Assembly (NCBI GenBank): GCA_949361645.1
Contig: OX442433.1
Span: forward strand, 4,335,720-4,399,719
DNA from: Spongilla lacustris
Taxonomy: Eukaryota > Porifera > Demospongiae > Spongillida > Spongillidae
Direction: 5' to 3'
Length of the DNA stretch: 64,000 nucleotides
Shown: positions 1 through 33,700 of the stretch, piece by piece
Position numbering within the stretch: the stretch's first letter is position 1
Layout of the letters: each line of letters begins with the position of its first letter
Notes under the pieces: generated by a model
Seen by the model: only the letters and a program-made list of their open reading frames with translations
Database searches by the model: none
What the model was told of the DNA's origin: nothing
Program-made: the position numbers and the translations under genes

Positions 1-82
1 TTAAACTATATTATTCTCCCAAGACAAATTAAATCTACATGTACATGTACATGTTTGTGTATGTGAAAAAATACACACAAAC

Positions 83-21781
<21,699 letters not shown>

Positions 21782-22162
21782 CCTTTCTAAAAAAGAGTTA
21801 TAATTCAACTCTATCAGACTATCTCTGACACAAGAATATCAACAATAGCATGCACAACATGAGCAACAGCACTAGTTAGTAACATTCAGTACATCAAGAA
21901 GATCGTGATATTTATTTTGCATGCTATAGGGTTTAATCGTTGCCTACCCTAGCTTCGTGTCCAGACAAAGGTGACAATCGGTCAAAGCAATCACGAGATC
22001 TATTATGGCTCAATAAGGGTTAAAAGTAAATTGCTTAATTAATTTCCTAGCTGCGTAGCTTAAAATGTGTGGAGATAAAAGTCGCAAAGGATTACAGGGC
22101 CATGCTTGGATTCTGACGTTGGCTACTACTTCTGCAAAAGAAAAAGAAAATTATTAGCAGAA
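21782..22162. promoter_or_regulatory. Divergent intergenic promoter region, AARS1 / SMOC-like gene
   Basis: 381 bp separate the AARS1 start (minus) from the matrix-protein start (plus). Both promoters must lie here or overlap 5' untranslated sequence. I see no clear TATA box in the expected position for either gene. The assignment rests only on the head-to-head arrangement. Confidence 0.5.
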
Positions 22163-23771
22163 ATGAAATTCTACTTTTGCGTATTAATACTACTGCAGGT
22201 CAGGTGTTGCAAAGCATGTTGAATATGTTGCTGCAAACTAAATGCTTTTTTAACGTCCTAATGACAGTTGGTCGCTGTCACTATTTCCAGTAATTCCACT
22301 CAAACCAGTCAAAGTATGACCATAGCTAAAAAGTACCCATGCATGCAGCTTTTAAATTTATTTTTCTTTCTGACAGGCAATGCGCAGGAATGCACGTGCG
22401 CCGTAGGATTTATGTGCATCAAAAGCGACCAGAACTGCATTAAGTAAGAATCGACATGCGAATTTACCACCTCCCTGTACAGTAAATAATATTGCACCCA
22501 TCCAGCTGCAGTGATATTGCTTGCAATAGATCCGACACAAATGTGGTGTGCAGTACTAATGGTCATACTTACTCCAATCAATGCGAACTTGAAAAGGCAA
22601 AATGTATACAAAATGAAAACTTCGAGGTCGAAAGCTTTGGCCCTTGTACGTTCGAAATGGTATATAGCATACAATTACCTCTACATTTATTCCTGCAGGT
22701 CTTACACTTCCGCCGCCACCAGGTGCGTTCATATTATATCTTAACGAGCTGATGCATATGTGAGAGTATATCTATTAGATGGAGGAGCCTGCCTTGATCA
22801 TCGTAATCGAATTGACATTAGCAGCGATATGTTTAGAATGCAATGCGATAGCACAACTGTTTGCAGCAAATTAGCAAACCGTACTTTGACATCGCTGGAG
22901 ATCTTACAGTGCTATCGGCCTAACTGCGTTCCAGTAGATGGACAGTACGAGTATGCACCATTGCAGTGCATTAGTCTTTGTGGATGGTGCTGGTGCTCAA
23001 GTTCGGACGGTAGGATCATCAACGGAACATTGCAAAACGAAGGATTTCCGAACTGCGGTTAGTATTGTGCAATGAATAATAGTGCGTGATTGGAATTATT
23101 ACCAATATTTCAGATGTGAATACATGTTCCTACAACGGTATGCGCCTGCAAGATAAACAAATAATCATAACATCCTGCGGATTTTGGTATGCAATTGAAT
23201 TTAACCAATGAGTCTTTCTATAACGTAAATGTCCATAAAAAAATACCAGTAAATGTAGTAAGGGGAAGATGGCGTGTTACGAAAACTTTATTCCAAATGC
23301 ACAAGGTAAACTGCAATTGTATGTACGTAACTGTGGCAATTTGATCTTGTGATTTACATCTAGGGTTATTAAATTCTACGCAACTAATCGAGTTTAAAAG
23401 AGAAGTTTTGCTTCTCTACTATGTGCAGTACATCAATCAAGTACAACTGTCGTTGGATGTGAGCTACTTGAATGGGTTTCTAATAAAAAGTAAGTTGAGT
23501 GCACGTTATACCAAGACTGTTTATGTCCCCGCATTTTGATTGCATTACAGACGTTCCAGCTGACATTACAAGTAGGGTTCTGTTGTGGAAATTCCAGTAT
23601 TTTGATTCAGATCGTGACAATGTACTGCTTCCTCCGGAGGAAGAAAACGTTAACAATGAAATCTACAGTTTTGTGAAGTGCACGTTAATTTTGCCTCAGA
23701 TCGACTCGTTGATGGATACAAACTCTGACAACCAAATAAACTTATCTGAATGGAGTGCTTTCTTTAATTAA
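22163..23771 (+). CDS. Secreted Kazal-thyroglobulin-VWC-like-SPARC EC protein (SMOC/testican-like)
   Basis: Nine coding exons: 22163-22198, 22388-22443, 22506-22645, 22699-22722, 22779-23057, 23114-23186, 23250-23305, 23364-23489, 23551-23771. They total 1011 nt (336 aa plus stop) with consistent phases. Exon 1 encodes a short hydrophobic leader (MKFYFCVLILLQ). Residues ~31-78 form a Kazal/follistatin-like module (VVCSTNGHTYSNQCELEKAKC). Residues ~86-178 form a thyroglobulin type-1 module (CVPVDGQY, then QC and CGWCWC). Residues ~179-222 form a Cys-rich VWC-like insert. The C-terminus is a SPARC-type calcium-binding pair with EF loops DSDRDNVLLPPE and DTNSDNQINLSE. The SMOC and testican families combine these modules in the matrix, but the order here (one Tg1, then VWC-like) is not exactly either. 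The leader is short; the exon 1-2 junction is the least certain part. Confidence 0.85.
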
Positions 23772-24008
23772 TAAGATGCTATAAAGTGCTATACTGTCTA
23801 TATACTATGTCTCAATTGGTATATAAATCATGCCTACTGTCATTTATGGGCAATGTTATGTTTATTCCAAACGTGGACGCGAGTTATAAGTTTATCATCA
23901 AATGGGACAGTTTCGAACCAAGAAAAAAAGTCCCTTTGCATATATTATTATTATTATTATTATTATATATACTAGTATTATTATTATTATTTATGTCCAG
24001 TTGTCTCT

Positions 24009-24051
24009 GTCCGATACCCCACCAGGTTCAATTGCCGGTGGGGTATCGGAC
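24009..24051. other. Perfect 15-bp stem-loop
   Basis: GTCCGATACCCCACC at 24009-24023 is exactly complementary to GGTGGGGTATCGGAC at 24037-24051, with a 13-nt loop that can pair two further bases. It lies about 240 bp downstream of the SMOC-like stop. The loop resembles a tRNA B-box (GGTTCAA), but no tRNA fold is present. The role is unknown; it could be a 3'-UTR element or a transposon fragment. Confidence 0.7.
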
Positions 24052-24975
24052 GTGGCATGGAGCTGCTAGATCGCGGGCCAAGATACATGTTACCACACAG
24101 AAACGGTGTGGTGTAACGTACAGAGAATTCGATAGAGTGATGCAAACGCAAAGGATTTCCATAACATTATAATTGTATATCTAGACGAATTTCGGAGCCA
24201 AGTCACGCGCCAAATTGGCTCAGGCAATTTAATAATCATTTATAGCGGCTGCTAGACCAGCTGCCTTTACATGTATACCGATATAATAAATTTAGTACAT
24301 GCAAGTTCTTAGTGTCCACGAGACTGGGAACGAGGCGCATTCCAACCCACTGGTGAGAATGATTCAATGGCGGCGGATGACATGTACGTGTTTCAAGGCT
24401 AAGCATATTTCACTGAAAAACATTTTTTGTCCACTACCAACGCAATTCTCAGTATGAATTTTAGCTTATAACGAAAATGACTAGTTTTCTAAAGATGTCC
24501 GTCCATGCAGCTCGAAAAAACTCCTTTCGGGTTTCCATCCGCCGCCATCCCACCAGATAGTCTTCCAATCGGATTGCTGCATACAAGTGGGCACTTTATA
24601 AAAAAAACTTGGAATGGTACTAGTATTGGCACCAAACGCGGTAGTCGGTCCACGCCAACTAAATATAGGGGTGATTCTGACAGTGGCTTCCAAATGAACT
24701 GTAGATCAATCAGCCATACACTTGAAGCGGGCCGCGGCGCACGGTCGTATGCGGCTGGAAACTAAGTCAACAATTAGATCATATACGTTGTTACCACATA
24801 TTCTAAAATGTGGCTCATTATAATAGATTTCCGATGTTTAAAAGTTAACCGTGACTCAGCAGGACTAGCCAATCAAAAGTTAAAACGAACTCAAACACTG
24901 TATTCCTTTTCCTGTCATGTCCAGTTGATGCGCACAATTGAAATTCCACATAGATAGCATGTGCATACCCTTTTT

Positions 24976-25204
24976 AAAGGCCACGCGCACGCGACACACC
25001 ACTTGGAATTAAATACTATTCCCAGCCTGGGTTTTGCTCGCCGATCCCAGGTTGATAACGACTAAATCAACCATTGAGGTCCGCGAAGTCAAGTGTGAAT
25101 TTTGTTAATAGCCTATCAACCTGAGATCGTCGAACAAAACACAGCCCAGGGCTGGGAATACGATATTTTTTCCTGTGTACTAAATTCGACGACGTGGCCT
25201 TTGG
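24976..25204. mobile_element. Small foldback/MITE-like inverted repeat
   Basis: AAAGGCCACG at the left end is mirrored by CGTGGCCTTT at the right. The inner arms ATTCCCAGCC...GGGCTGGGAAT and GATCCCAGGTTGATA...TATCAACCTGAGATC also pair. Length about 229 bp, no coding capacity. Confidence 0.7.
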
Positions 25205-25844
25205 TGAGGTAAGCGTACTGCAGCGATGATCAGGAGGCATATGGCTATCATAGTTTACAAACCTTGAGTGTAATGAATTTTCTATCACCACAAACAAGTT
25301 GCATGAATAATCGACATACTACATATATGACTATCACAATTTCTAACAGGTTCCCATACTTTGTAGAGTGTGTGGGCAGAAGAAAACTGAGTGCAAAGCA
25401 TTCTAGGCTGAGCTGAGATGTTCTGCATGCAATGTAAGCAGAGCATGGAGAGAACCATATGTGCCATCACAAAGGGAGTGCATCACAAATGTGCAGTGAC
25501 ACTATTTGATTGGCAAAACATACAGATGAAGTATATCTACATGTACAAATGCTTTACGTAAACATATGACATCATGGTGTAAGTGGACACAGCAGGTGAT
25601 CAAAACTTGGTAGCTCTAGGTCATCAGGCAGGCATCACAACTAATTCGCTAATAGCTCATCATGAGAAGATTGCCCCTCCTCCAGTTCTATAGTGAGCCT
25701 AGCCCACCTGAAGTGTGCTCTACATCCTCTCACAGCCACTGGAATTGCAGTGTGCTTGCACTGGTGTGCTCCAAATGCCTCCGGGAATGGATAGCAGCAT
25801 CTGGCACTGTGAACTGTCCCTGTCACTCAGAGAATAGTCCCCGG

Positions 25845-25932
25845 CCGCTCAGAGGATGGTCCCCTGCTGCTAAAAGGATGGTCCCCTGCTGTTCCGAGGA
25901 TGGTCCCCAGAATGGTCCCTAGGATGGTCCCC
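25845..25932. repeat. GGATGGTCCCC minisatellite
   Basis: Five or six imperfect copies of a GGATGGTCCCC-based unit with variable spacers (CTGCTGCTAAAA, CTGCTGTTCCGA). Confidence 0.8.
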
Positions 25933-26418
25933 TGGTTTCATCCCATATCAGACCAGCATCAAGTGTGATAATGGTGCTGCTGTTGGATGTTCTGGTGCAT
26001 TGTACAGACTGCAGCAGCAATATTAAGGCTGGTGACTATGAAGGGCAGGAGTATGTACCAACACTTACATCTGAAGACAGGGCCGCAGCAAGACTTTCAA
26101 AGGATCGAGGGTCGTATATGTGTCAGCAAGAGACCCAAATACGAAAACAACGGGGGGGGGGGGGGGGGGGGGGGGGGGGGTGCTGTCTGCATTCAGCCAA
26201 TTCAACCAGTGTGTGTGTGTGTAGGGGGGGGGGGGGTGCTGTCCACTTTCGGCTGATTCAACCAGTGGGAAGGCCCACTTTCGGTCAATTGAAAAGGTGG
26301 ATGGATATTGTCCCGACCAATTGGCATTCAATAAAATGATACATATCATTATATTTCTAATGGTCATGGGTGACCTTCAATCCAGGGGGAGTGAGGGGGG
26401 GGGGGGGGGGGTCATTCG

Positions 26419-26666
26419 ATGGTATGTCACACAAATTACAAAAATAGGGTAACAGTAAAGGGACACTGCACTGTTGATTACATCAAAGGCAGTGAATTGA
26501 TTTTTTAATTAGTAATAATTGGGGGGGGGGGGGGGGGGGCGTCCTAAGAACCTTTTCTAGGATGCCCCCCCCATTATTACTAATCAACACATCAATTTAC
26601 AGCCTTTGATGTAAGCAACAGTGTCCTGTTACTGTTACCTGTAATTTGTAAAATTACCATACATAC
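26419..26666. mobile_element. Foldback element with poly-G loop
   Basis: Inverted arms: GGTAACAGTAAAGGGACACTG (left, about 26448) and CAGTGTCCTGTTACTGTTACC (right, about 26620), continuing inward through CATCAAAGGCAGT and ATTAGTAATAATT. The loop carries a 19-G tract and CCCCCCCC. No coding capacity. Confidence 0.75.
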
Positions 26667-28268
26667 TGCTGAACCTAAGCTAAACTAAGCCCTAAGCCCA
26701 GCTAGACGGGGGAACAGTCGGCTGATGTGCTAATAAATCCAGCTAGACAAAGACAGTCAGATTACCCTCCCCCCTAATTTGTCTTGGCATGGCCCTTGCC
26801 CCCTTCGGCTTGACTAATATGAGTGACATTGTTCCACTTCGCTGACCAACAAGGCAATGTTCTGGGAATCCTGCACCACAATAGCATATACCTGAAAAGG
26901 CAATGTTCTTTCAATAATGATTAATCTCCAAATCGAACTGATTGTATACAGAGGTCAGTTCTCACTAATTTAAGTTGTTACATGTAGGTTCCAGGGTTGT
27001 ATGACAATTTCTAATTAAATATGTTAGCAAATGTGATCCAGCAATGATTGACTACATATGTGCATGTGGCAGCAGATCATCCCATTTACCAGCATGATCT
27101 AACCCACCGCTTTATGACATGTTACTACCTTCTATTGTATTAACATTCGTAATAATAATTACAGGATAACATGCATATATATACATGTATAATTATAATT
27201 ATAATTATAATATATATATATAATATGCACAAGTTCACACACCAAGCTAGACCCCTACGAGCAATGGACCTCGTCATGGTGAGGTTCATCTTGCTGTATA
27301 GGTCATGGGTGACCTTGCTCCTCGCATACATTGAATGCATGGCTATTCGGCGGGCCAGTAGTGCAAATGTGTTGACTGCCTCCTTTGACGGTCAGGGACG
27401 ACGCCGCCGTTTTTCAGACTTTGCGTTTTTTAAATGCTAATGGCAAGACTCAGTATAGGGTTACCCGTATATGCATGTTAATAGTATTATTGTGTCTGAG
27501 TTAGATTAATCTTCCAACCATCGTGGTTCAACTGCAATCCGTGGTAGTACGTTGTATAAAGTTATGATGAAGCCATCTACATGTAGCGTTTTGTCAGTTG
27601 TCACGCATGTGTGCGTGCCATCATGATATGCATTCGCAATATACGTAGCGGTGATGTAATCCATCCGTGCTGCGTATGTGAATCTGGGGACGAAACTATA
27701 GCTGACTTTAGATAAAGACGGGGTTTTCCAACTGGCAAGATTATATATAAATCATGAGTTCTCAGGATGACATTGTGCACGACCCAAAAGTTCTTGAATA
27801 GCTGAAGCGCATGCAGGAATGAGTACATGTACATGTTCTGATTCACAAGACGAATATTGAAGCATTTTCTGTTTCGAGAGACCTATCACTGAAATTAACG
27901 TTTGGTATTCAATTCTATTTTGCATGACCGCGATGAAGCAACCGATGCGCATGCGTACGCATATACTGATCCATATATATCAGCCGCAAAATAAGGTTGG
28001 TGCCGCACGAGGAATTTTCCTGATTAGTCAATCAATAGATGCTAACACTCTGACACAAACTACCGAGGACATGCAGTTTGCTATGCATCTGACCCTCTAT
28101 AGCACAACCAGTGGCACAAACTGAGGCAATATAGGCTGCGCTACAGTGGAGCGCAACATAACGTAGACCAAGCCAACCATATTTCAGACTCACTTGAGCC
28201 TGCTGCCAGTACAGTGGGTATTACTCTAACATACCACCACTACCTTTTACGGTTTCAAATTTTCATTT

Positions 28269-30726
28269 TCAAACATCAGCATCAGGCACAGGGGAATACA
28301 TGACTGGGGTAGGAGAATACATGACTGGGGTAGGAGATAAAAAAGCACTGCTATACACAACATTGGATTGACTGATTGTTAGTCCCTGGAGGTTGCTGTA
28401 AGGATGCACAGTATGACTGGGTGTTATAAAAATGATTAGCTCTGTTGACACGTTAGTAATCTCGGCTGATATTGGAGTGTAGCAGTATGATGAATTCCTA
28501 CTAGCCTCTAATGGCTGGTACCGACTTGTTAGAACAAAACCTGCTGTCAATATCCCAAATCCAATAATAAAAAACATACATTTAGTAAATAAATTCCTTA
28601 ATTTTGGTTTCTGAACTCTTTTGGATAGTGAGCACCCTACTTGAGGGATCTGGTTGCAACCGTTTCCATTTATGAGAAACACTGTATTAACTTCCATAGT
28701 CTGAAGTTCAGGTGAAACCCCTTCCACGATCTGTGACTCATCATTACCTGTGTACAAACAAAATTGGTCTGAACTGCAAAATCAATAATTTTCTAATGTA
28801 TACTGTAACATTTGATGGAACCAGACAATAATGAACATTCTCTACGAGAAAGTGAGTAGTGAGGATTTGAAGGAAGAAGTATAAAAGGATTACTTCACTC
28901 TTCCTTATTTTTTCATATCATTATTGCCTTCAAACCATACAACTTTCTTAGGCAAATTTTTGCTTACATACATGTAGGATATTCAGCAATTGCAGATTAT
29001 ACAGCAAAAATTATAAAGTACAACTACGTTGTAACAACCATCACTTGAGATTGCTTTATGATGATGCCACCATTGTGGATTCATCACTCTTCGGTTCAGA
29101 ATGTTATGGAGAGCGACTAGTCGATAATGACAATAAGCTGAACTAGTTAGGAGCCACATTAGAACCAGGCTGTGGTTTTAAATAAATGATAATCAGGCCT
29201 ATTGGGGTCAAATTCTATATGGGAGTTTCATTTAATGCAGTTAACTTTATGGTGACCTGAAATTCACAACAGAAGAAGTTTTGGACCTTGAAAAGTTATA
29301 TGGTAGAATTAAATCTTACAGCATCATTCGAAATTAAAATGCATTGATATAACCTGAGATACATGTACACAGCACATAGACACTAATGCATACACAAATA
29401 ACTATGTGCACAGTTCAGGTTCTTGTTGGAGTGTTTGGGGTGGACCAGGATTGATCGCATGTTAGCTCTAATCAATGACAATCTAAGGCAGCCATATAAC
29501 TGCTACCACTTTGGGGGTATTATCATCTTACAATTTGTGACATTAACACAAAGCTGCTCATTTTTATTGCTACATGTAAAATGCAATGGCTTGATAAAAT
29601 ATTTATTCTACACTGTAGCTCATCAAAAGGAAAACTGCTAACATTTGTAATCTAGGGTTGATGATAGACTCTCATAAGTGTTGCTTAAACTGATTTTTTA
29701 AAAATCAAGGTACTCACCAATACTTTCATCAACTTCATTATTTTCATCAGTTTGAAAGGTTCCATTGTCATTCTCACTGCTCTGATTGACCATGTCATCT
29801 GTAGCATGCACTTTTGCCTAAGCAATAGCAATTACAATTCATTGTGCGCATGAGTAGAAATTCTGTACTACATGTACATGTATACTGATATAATTTATGC
29901 AAGCACAGATTGATTCAACATTTACTGAAAACATTACCCAGTAATGCAAGATGATCACTGGTCCTATGTAATGTTTGTAGACAATAAAAGATACTTGATT
30001 TTAACTCACCCTTTCCACTTCTGCATTCCATTTTGTCCTTATCAAGACTACGCATAACATGATGCACTGTAAAGTAATGCAAGATTATTAGGAACAAGTC
30101 AAGATATATACATATAACTAGGGGGGGGGGGGGGGGGGGGGGGGGCTTATTTCACTTTTCTGAAATTTCTTGTTTCTACCACTCTGAAAGTTTGTACTGG
30201 GTCACACTGAATGTGAAAATAAATTTCAAGGAATTTTTAACCCCTCATAACCCCCCTGTACATACCCCTTGAAGTTCTTGCATATATCGTAAATGGATAA
30301 AACAGATAATGGCATGAGTAGAAACAAGGTCTAAAGGGGGGAAATGCCTTGGAGGTGTAGGCTACTTTAAATCAGGTGATCTTACTCATGGTGTTTTGCC
30401 AAAAATTGAGTGTTGCTTTTTGTGCATTAATACATGTACCTATTTGAGCTATTTGTGACACATTGGCAACATCTACTAGTGCAATGTACTACTGCTTTTC
30501 AATGGCTCTATCTCTTGCCTGCTAGAACTGAATGCTGTAAGCTCCTAAATTTGGACAAGGCTGCATTTAACTTTGCCACTGATAGTCAATTATGCATTCT
30601 ATGTAGGTATGCTTTTGAATTGTGAAGGGGTATAGAAGCAATGTATTAAATATACTCTTATAAACCAGTTTTTCACATTCAATGTGACACAGTACATATT
30701 ATTAGAGTGGTAGAAAATGAAAATAG

Positions 30727-30774
<48 letters not shown>

Positions 30775-33700
30775 TTGCACAGCATGATTGCGCATACTGC
30801 TTAGGTATGAAAACCTCTGTGCTAAATAAGGTGTGCTTTTAAAATGTAATATTGTGAGCTTCTGCTGTGCGCATTATTCATTTAAGTTTTAGATAATGGG
30901 GAAGATTGCAGTTTTATAGAAAGGTGTGCTTTGCATCATGATGAGAGTCATATTGGATCATAATGTGTTGTGTTGCTTAAATGTGTCTGCTTTAACAGAT
31001 GTTTGGGTTTGGTCTCAACAAAGTGATGCCGACCGAAGTGTTGGCTTTATAAATTTTAAGAGGATCAAAGCAGTGAATTACAGCTTCATCAACACAAGTT
31101 AAATGTGCAGCACATTATATAATTGATAATACTGTTATCACACAGGGATATTCCAAGGTAGCCAAAATGTGTAAACCCTGAATCTCTTGCAAAATTGCAA
31201 ATCTAACCTTGGATAGAAGGATCTAGAGAAACTCATTTATGCATGGGTGGACCATTTACAATGTATAAATGACTACCCTTGAACTTTTATGTTACTTTCA
31301 TTATGCAATTTTTTATTGTGCTCTTGCCAATGCCTAAATGAAAGAAAGATGTAAATTATTACTAGTACACATACATGTACCTAATTCCTTAGTTTATCTT
31401 TTACTGCTATATGGTGCCATAGGTGATGTATATACATGTACCTGTGTACATGTACATGTATACATCCGTGTTTTGCAAAACTTCAAGGGTACTGTACAGG
31501 GGGGTTACACTTAGTATAAAAATTTAAAATCCTATGTTTCTTAATGTCCTCCATATTCTGAGAGGGGTAGAAACCAAAGTCATACCTAAGACCCCCCCCC
31601 CCCCCCCCCCCAATATAAAATGTAATACATGTACATAACATATTTCTAATCATTGTTACAACTGGACAATTACAGCAGGATAAATGAACATACAAAATGT
31701 TCATAATTACAGAAAACTACACTAAACAAACTTTATGTCTAGTCATCATTGTAATAACCACGATACCAGCATTTACATGAATACACTCAAGAATTTTCTC
31801 ACTATACAAATTGTACATGACACTTAACAACATATCTTCATAACCACACAACCGTTTCCTTTATAATTTCGTACACTTGTTCTCACATCATTTGTCTGTA
31901 CAGAAATATAATTTCCTCCCCTCTGCCTCGTGTACAAAGTGCTCTAAATCATTGGGTTCTAATTTCACATACGTAACCTGCATCCGACTCAATGTATGTG
32001 ATGTGGGTGACTATATAATCAGCATGAAGTAACTTTGTTTTAAAATTAATAATAAGTCAGAAGCTTTACTGAATTTGATCAATATTCTTGCCCATAGATA
32101 TGGGATAAGTGTGCATATATTTGCATATCCTTCCCTTCAAATGTTAATTTGCCAGACACTGTGCATATAACATCCCAGAATTTTATTTGTGCTACTATAC
32201 ATATAATCAGTTAAGTACCACTGAAGTTATTCTCATCAGTCACAGTAACATGTGAAGTAATAATATCTGCTTACCTGTGATACATTTGCTATTATCAATC
32301 CAACACATAATCCTAGTGCTCCCATATGAAAGAACAGACCTAGTAAAATTCCAATAGGTAAACCAATAATGTAGTAGCAAAAGAAGTTAATGGCAGCGGA
32401 CACGAACTGTCGACCACATCCCTTCAGAACTGCTGTTACTGTAAACTGTAATGTAACAAAATCACAAATTTTCAGCTGATCAAATCTGACTTACCTGCAC
32501 TGCATCAAATACTGCAGAACCAGCACAAAGATGAATCATGGACTGTATGCCATCTAAGACTTCTCTGCAGTTAAGTAATAATTACAACGCATCATGTACA
32601 TGTATGAGGACAAAATGAATTCCCACCTGTCCTCAGTAAACACATGACCAATGAATGGTCTGATGCATTCCAATATCAGGGCAATTATCAATGCAGAAAT
32701 AACTGAGTAAGAAGGTATATTTATGTCAAAAATATTGCTTTACCACTTACCAGCAGAGGCAATGCAAATATATGCTACTCTCTTTGCTTCCTTAGCACGA
32801 CCAGCACCTAGCTCGTTGCCAACACGAACAGTGGTAGCTGTACCAAGTCCATACTGTGGCTGTTGCAGCAAATATAACAAAGTTTGGAGTAAACCGGAAT
32901 AATTATGAGGTCAAAATTGGCTCACCCCAAATATGAAAAGAAGAAGATTCATATATATAGAAACCAGGGCAAGGTCAGTTTTGCCAATAGTTCCCGCTGT
33001 AATGATTGCAATTTCACCAGCCCACCATTCAAAGCAGTTCACTAGCAGTCCTGGAAATCCAAGTCGCACAAAGCTCCACCATCCATTTAAGCTCTCCCAG
33101 CTCCAGCCAAACCAGGTCTTTTTGTAGATATTGGTTTTCCATATGTAAGCCAAAATTATTGTTGGTGCAGCCACATAAGCAAGGGTAAGAGCAACGGATG
33201 CACCACTGGAATTGGAGAAAGCATAAGGTAGCTAAGCAAATTTCAAGTATGAAATTGCAACTTACATTATATCAAGCCTAAATCCATATATCATAACTGC
33301 ATGTAGTACAACAGCAAGGACCAAAAACAGACTACCAGCTAAAAATAATGGCATCATAACACTCTGTGTAGAATAACAAAAATATCAATTAAACATTAAA
33401 GGTAGAAAAATAATAATTAAGCAAGCAACTTTCTTTAACAGTCTATGAAATCACATTAAGGGGTTACACCTGTAAAATTTAATCAAATCTCTGAAGTAAC
33501 CCAGAAGCTATAGAACTAAATATTAGACTAGAGCACAATACAAATTTTCTATTTTGCTACATGTATATGAATTAAAATATAATGCACCATTGCAGATCCA
33601 TTCTTAACACACAATGTTTTTTTTTTTATTCATCTATTTCATAGCCAATTATATTATTAGCCAATCATATTTGTAGCATTGCATCTCTGCGTATAACATT

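Larger units (their letters stand above)
23772..28268. other. Intergenic region between convergent genes
   Basis: No gene is supported here. It holds a perfect stem-loop (24009-24051), two foldback repeats (24976-25204, 26419-26666), a GGATGGTCCCC minisatellite (25845-25932), G tracts of 29, 13, 17 and 19 bases (26152-26180, 26224-26236, 26395-26411, 26521-26539) and an AT-rich block at 27175-27235. The open frames of 60-128 codons here have no recognisable domains. Confidence 0.6.

Noticed and set aside
24009..24051. tRNA or tRNA-derived SINE
   Set aside because: The loop resembles a B-box, but no acceptor stem, D-arm or A-box is present; the structure is a single hairpin.
24481..24765. Overlapping open frames of 70 and 86 codons on both strands
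   Set aside because: No recognisable domain, no splice context and no conserved block; left unannotated.
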